NCBI GenBank assembly: GCA_034173665.1
Contig: JAXFDG010000111.1
Coordinates: 1 to 7,258, forward strand
DNA length: 7,258 bases
Source: Arcanobacterium_A sp034173665
GTDB taxonomy: Bacteria; Actinomycetota; Actinomycetes; Actinomycetales; Actinomycetaceae
Direction: 5' to 3'
A program made the position numbers and the translations under genes. The first letter of the stretch is position 1. Each line of letters begins with the position of its first letter. Shown here piece after piece: positions 4,878 through 7,258 of the stretch. The notes under the pieces are model-generated. The model was given only the letters and a program-made list of their open reading frames with translations. It did not search any database and was not told the DNA's origin.

Positions 4878-6829
4878 CACAGACCTCCTTCTTTCGATTC
4901 TGAATCATTTGTTACAGAATCCCCAGTTGATTTATTTTCAGCTGCAGCTAATTTCTTGGCTCGACGTTCTGCAGCGCGCCGAGCAGCCAATCCCTTACCT
5001 GCGACTCCAGAAGTACTAAATTCTTCCAAGCTGGACTCTGCTGAAGATTCTTTTCCTGCTCCATTAACTGCAGTATCAGTTGAAGTCACAGAGTCAACAG
5101 AAGATGCTTTAATTCCCTTCTTTTCAGGACGTAATTCAAAGCTCCCGCGTCCACGATAACTCGGTACAGCTCGAAGCTTTTCTACATTAAGGCCCGAGAA
5201 TTTCTTTCCTTCTCCGAAGAAAGCAGTTCCACCCAATGCATGCATAATCGGGTAAGTAAACATCATTACTACTACGAGGTCAAGAACCGTAGTCAGACCG
5301 AGAGTGAAGGCAAATCCACGAACCGAACCCACAGTTAGCAAATAAAGAACGACTGCTGCCAAAAGATTTACGAAATCAGAAATAATAATCGTCCGTTTTG
5401 CTCGATCCCATCCATGCTTAATCGCACCTTTAATATTTCGTCCATCACGGATTTCATCACGAATTCTTTCAAAGTAAACAATAAAGGAATCCGCAGTGAC
5501 ACCAATCGAAATAATTAGACCGAGAACACCAGCCATCGAGAGACGATAGCCCATTGTCCAGGAAAGCAAACAGATTACGAAATAGGACAATCCGGTAGCT
5601 AAAATAATCGAAGCCACAGCAAGAATTCCCAGTCCGTGATACTGCCAAATCATATAAGCAACAATTAATAAGAGACCAATCAATCCCGCCCAAAGACCCG
5701 CTACAAGCTGCTCAGAGCCAAGAGTTGCGGAAATTTGCTCTTCTGATTGCACCTCAAAATTCAACGGTAAAGATCCAAAAGAGAGCTGATTTGCCAATGT
5801 AGCTGCCTCATTAGCAGTAAAATTACCGGTTATTTGTGCCGTTCCACCAGCAATTGGTCCGCTTGGAGCAGGAGCTGAAAGAACTTTCCCATCAAGCACA
5901 ATTGCAAATAGATTCTTCGGTGACTGCAACTGATAAAGCCGTGTAGTTACATCTAAGAAAGCAGCTGCACCTTTGGAGTTGAACTGCATACTTACAGCCC
6001 AACCACCACTTGGGTTACCGTTTTGATCAGTTGCAAGATTTGAAGATGCATTTGTTAAATCAACACCTTCAATATCAGCTGGACCAAGAATATATTTTGC
6101 ACTTCCGTCTGAAGCGCAAGCAACCATTGCTTGATCTGCTACATCAGATGTACCTTGCTTTTGAGCTGCCTCGGAACCACACTGCAATTGATAAGCATCA
6201 AAAATTAACTTCTCGGTAATCCAAGCATCATCAGAAGAATTTTCCGGAGTCTTAGCAGGGGTATCTTCAATCGTCCCGTTCGCATTTTCATCGGCAATAC
6301 GAGTAATTTCAGCTAAAATTTCGGCATCCGTATATGTTTTATCCGCTGCCGGTGCTTCTGTTCCATTTTGTGTTGCTTCAGCAGTTAACATCTGATGCAA
6401 AATATCAGAGGTTACTGCATTTGGATTAAGCATTGTAATCACTGGACGTAACCGCAATACGGCCGAAGTGCGTACTAAATCCAAAGTTTCTTTCTTTGGC
6501 GTACCTGGTAAAGCGACCACAATATTCTTTCCGCCCTGAGCTGTAATTTCAGCTTCTGCGACGCCTGAAGCATCAACACGTTGGCGGATAATTTCAATTG
6601 CCTGATTTACATCTTCAGTGGTGATTTCTGACCCGTCTGTAGTTACCGGTGTCAAAATAAGTTGTGTTCCACCTTCAAGATCCAAAGCAAAGCTTGGTTT
6701 AAATCGAGTTTCAGAACCAGTTATTGTTCCATAAATTAATGTTCCGATTAAAACTAGAAACATCAATCCTAAAGTTATTAAACGCTTTAGTGGAGAACTT
6801 TGCGTTTCAAGATCATTTCGCTGTGTCAT
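4877..6829 (-). CDS. secD: Protein translocase subunit SecD
   Basis: Inner-membrane component of the SecDF-YajC complex assisting export through SecYEG. The 650-aa product has TM1 at about 15-34 and the D1 motif FALDLEGGTQL at 47-57. A large extracytoplasmic region to about 370 includes the head motif IRQRVDASGVAEAEI at 81-95 and LFAIVLDGKVLSAP at 307-320. A five-helix bundle follows at about 374-530 with GVTADSFIVYFERIRDE at 443-459. An acidic, Asn/Thr-rich insertion at about 135-245 carries the domain's only pair of cysteines (C217, C238). The last 110 residues are a low-complexity, charged cytoplasmic tail with an Ala/Arg/Lys segment (AARRAAERRAKKLAAAE, 615-631). The ATG at 6829 is preferred: it has GAGG 9 nt upstream and gives a normal N terminus. 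A TTG at 6877 would add 16 residues and a longer overlap with yajC, with no better ribosome site. Confidence 0.95.
   Translation of the reverse strand: MTQRNDLETQSSPLKRLITLGLMFLVLIGTLIYGTITGSETRFKPSFALDLEGGTQLILTPVTTDGSEITTEDVNQAIEIIRQRVDASGVAEAEITAQGGKNIVVALPGTPKKETLDLVRTSAVLRLRPVITMLNPNAVTSDILHQMLTAEATQNGTEAPAADKTYTDAEILAEITRIADENANGTIEDTPAKTPENSSDDAWITEKLIFDAYQLQCGSEAAQKQGTSDVADQAMVACASDGSAKYILGPADIEGVDLTNASSNLATDQNGNPSGGWAVSMQFNSKGAAAFLDVTTRLYQLQSPKNLFAIVLDGKVLSAPAPSGPIAGGTAQITGNFTANEAATLANQLSFGSLPLNFEVQSEEQISATLGSEQLVAGLWAGLIGLLLIVAYMIWQYHGLGILAVASIILATGLSYFVICLLSWTMGYRLSMAGVLGLIISIGVTADSFIVYFERIRDEIRDGRNIKGAIKHGWDRAKRTIIISDFVNLLAAVVLYLLTVGSVRGFAFTLGLTTVLDLVVVMMFTYPIMHALGGTAFFGEGKKFSGLNVEKLRAVPSYRGRGSFELRPEKKGIKASSVDSVTSTDTAVNGAGKESSAESSLEEFSTSGVAGKGLAARRAAERRAKKLAAAENKSTGDSVTNDSESKEGGL
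4883..4890 (-). promoter_or_regulatory. secF ribosome binding site (decides the start)
   Basis: AAGGAGGT, close to a full anti-16S match, sits inside the secD 3' end. Spacing to the ATG at 4877 is 6 nt; to the GTG at 4880 it is 3 nt; to the next in-frame ATG at 4868 it is 15 nt. This favours the ATG at 4877. Confidence 0.85.
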
Positions 6830-7229
6830 CAGACTCAACCTCGGTATTAGTTTCAGAGAACTCGGTTTGCTCCGCAAGTGAAACTTCAGATTCTACTACC
6901 AGATTTTCGCGACCTGCATCTACAGTCAAATCTTCTGCAGTCTCAAGTTCTTCCACAGACTCAGCAAATGGTGGATCCATCTGAGCCATAATTGAATTTC
7001 GCAACCAGAGAGTTTCCACCCCAGAAAGCGATTGTAAAGTTACCGTATCCCCATCAATATCAACAATCTTGCCTAAAAATCCAGTAGTTGTTACAACATT
7101 ATTACCAACTACGATTGCAGCATCTCGCTGTTCTTTTTGGCGCTGCATTTGCTTCTTTCCAGAACGTGTCATAAACACGAGCATCAACAGCATTAACCCA
7201 ATTAGCGCGATAAATTCAATTGGTGGCAC
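6813..7229 (-). CDS. yajC: Preprotein translocase subunit YajC
   Basis: Small membrane protein that associates with SecDF and SecYEG. The 138-aa product has one N-terminal membrane helix (IEFIALIGLMLLMLVFM, about 4-20), then a basic segment (GKKQMQRQKEQR, 24-35) and the YajC core. VVGNNVVTTTGFLGKIVDI at 40-58 corresponds to the family's G-EVVTTGG--GKI, followed by DTVTLQSLSGVETLWLRNSI. The residues after about 85 form an acidic tail rich in Glu, Ser and Thr, as often seen in actinobacterial YajC, making it longer than the roughly 110-aa Escherichia coli protein. The GTG start has AAGGAG 5 nt upstream; an ATG at 7243 is out of frame. The 3' end overlaps secD by 17 nt, so the two are probably coupled. 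It is the first gene of the operon visible here; the upstream gene, usually ruvB in this phylum, is outside the window. Confidence 0.92.
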   Translation of the reverse strand: MPPIEFIALIGLMLLMLVFMTRSGKKQMQRQKEQRDAAIVVGNNVVTTTGFLGKIVDIDGDTVTLQSLSGVETLWLRNSIMAQMDPPFAESVEELETAEDLTVDAGRENLVVESEVSLAEQTEFSETNTEVESDDTAK

Positions 7230-7234
7230 GGAGA

Positions 7235-7240
7235 CTCCTT
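7235..7240 (-). promoter_or_regulatory. yajC ribosome binding site
   Basis: AAGGAG lies 5 nt before the GTG at 7229 on the minus strand and supports this non-ATG start. The remaining bases to the window edge (7244-7258) are too few to place a promoter or the end of an upstream gene. Confidence 0.8.
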
Positions 7241-7258
7241 CATAAAATTAGCTCAACT

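Noticed and set aside
5469..5693. Open frame of 74 codons on the minus strand within secD in another frame
   Set aside because: It is a shadow of the secD membrane region; its Cys/Phe/Leu-rich content is what an alternate frame of hydrophobic codons produces.
6830..6877. A longer secD beginning with TTG at 6877
   Set aside because: It would lie wholly over yajC, uses a rare start without a better ribosome site, and adds residues before the normal SecD N terminus.

Overview
This 7.3 kb window carries a conserved actinobacterial housekeeping neighbourhood on the minus strand, in transcription order yajC - secD - secF - apt - relA (rel/rsh). At the left edge, one small plus-strand gene of uncertain function converges on relA. 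This gene order, the acidic C-terminal tail of YajC, the long extracytoplasmic insertion in SecD and the charged cytoplasmic tails of SecD and SecF all point to Actinomycetota. Base composition is low for that phylum, about 40-45% G+C in lines counted by eye. That fits an AT-leaning, probably host-associated lineage (an Actinomycetaceae- or Bifidobacteriaceae-like organism). The exact taxon cannot be read from the sequence.

Right part (about 3.2-7.25 kb, minus strand): yajC (GTG start, strong Shine-Dalgarno), secD, secF and apt are packed as one operon. secD starts 17 nt inside yajC, secF starts in a TGATG overlap with the secD stop, and apt starts 4 nt after the secF stop. YajC, SecD and SecF form the accessory subcomplex that works with SecYEG in protein export. 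Apt salvages adenine to AMP. A perfect 16-bp hairpin followed by a T-rich stretch closes the operon downstream of apt. The promoter of this operon lies beyond the right edge; the last 15 bases of the window cannot be assigned.

Middle (2975-3208): the relA/apt intergenic region holds, read in the minus direction, a small hairpin over the apt stop, the operon terminator, three imperfect copies of a roughly 24-nt repeat, a short inverted repeat, and a perfect TATAAT box 6 nt before the relA ATG. The last arrangement implies a leaderless relA mRNA.

Left part: relA encodes a full-length bifunctional (p)ppGpp synthetase/hydrolase of 764 aa. It ends 19 bp from the stop of a convergent 196-aa plus-strand gene that looks like a divergent relative of actinobacterial AbiEi-type proteins without the usual N-terminal winged helix. 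A strong 16-bp hairpin with a T tract sits just upstream of that gene.

Most of the window is ordinary and well understood, and I see no convincing new multi-gene system. The points most worth a second look are the relA upstream region (leaderless promoter plus repeats) and the orphan AbiEi-like gene.
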